Shown here in pieces: positions 40,397 through 40,417 of a DNA stretch of 40,417 bases. Each line of letters opens with the position of its first letter. Positions within the stretch are counted from its first letter, which is position 1. The stretch comes from Clostridia bacterium (GTDB lineage: Bacteria > Bacillota > Clostridia > Christensenellales > Aristaeellaceae): the NCBI GenBank assembly GCA_017524725.1, contig JAFXUZ010000094.1:1-40417 (forward strand), written 5' to 3'. The notes beneath the pieces were generated by a model. That model was not told where the DNA came from. It saw only the letters and a program-made list of their open reading frames with translations, and did not search any database. The translations under genes were made by a program, and so were the position numbers.

Positions 40397-40417
40397 GAAA
40401 GTAAAGCAGTGCAAAAT

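Overview
The window looks like the chromosome of a GC-rich, anaerobic Clostridia-type Firmicute, probably from a gut or rumen community. The signs are strong AGGAGG ribosome sites, TTGACA-17-TATAAT promoters, a T-box leader, a full-length pyruvate:ferredoxin oxidoreductase, BMP-family nucleoside import and GH43, LacI, MgtC and VTC genes. A Christensenellales-like host would fit, but that is a guess. Almost every long ORF antisense to a gene here is a high-GC shadow.

Layout. (1) 1-330: tRNA-Ala(GGC) with promoter and terminator. (2) 328-4464, minus: a compact RiPP cluster. A strong promoter drives a six-cysteine precursor peptide, then an attenuator-like hairpin, a radical SAM/SPASM maturase, a PqqD-like recognition protein and an ABC exporter. 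(3) 4675-5637: GH43 glycosidase. (4) 5743-14463, minus: a T-box-led operon with a LeuA-like protein that has lost its metal-binding histidines, a TIM-barrel/acyl-CoA-synthetase fusion, a frameshifted amidohydrolase and PFOR. (5) 14575-19489, minus: purine-nucleoside-type ABC importer (binding protein, ATPase, two permeases), with two overlapping hairpins after the binding-protein gene. (6) 19594-21161, plus: esterase and a small secreted protein. (7) 21180-26783, minus: four tandem HAD hydrolases, a phosphoglycerate mutase whose sequence is circularly permuted, and a PfkB kinase. (8) 26927-28023, plus: LacI-family regulator. (9) 28034-35016, minus: Fe3+/sugar-phosphate-type ABC importer (fused permease, ATPase, binding protein), membrane protein, metallo-beta-lactamase-fold protein and a fifth HAD. 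(10) 35090-39539: MgtC-like protein (plus), then DUF4956, VTC polyphosphate polymerase domain and 5'-nucleotidase (minus). (11) 39558-40417: decayed gene pieces with short repeats.

How the parts may work together. LacI-type operators with an AAACGT core lie just downstream of the -10 box in three promoters: the lacI-type gene itself, the HAD/mutase/kinase operon and the ABC/MBL/HAD operon. This suggests one regulon for uptake and processing of a phosphorylated or sugar-like compound. All five HAD proteins carry Gly where the usual acid/base Asp of DxD stands. The permuted mutase keeps nearly every catalytic residue at canonical spacing. Regions 7-10 are therefore rich in phosphate-ester, polyphosphate and nucleotide chemistry. 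Function is inferred from sequence alone; no database search was possible.
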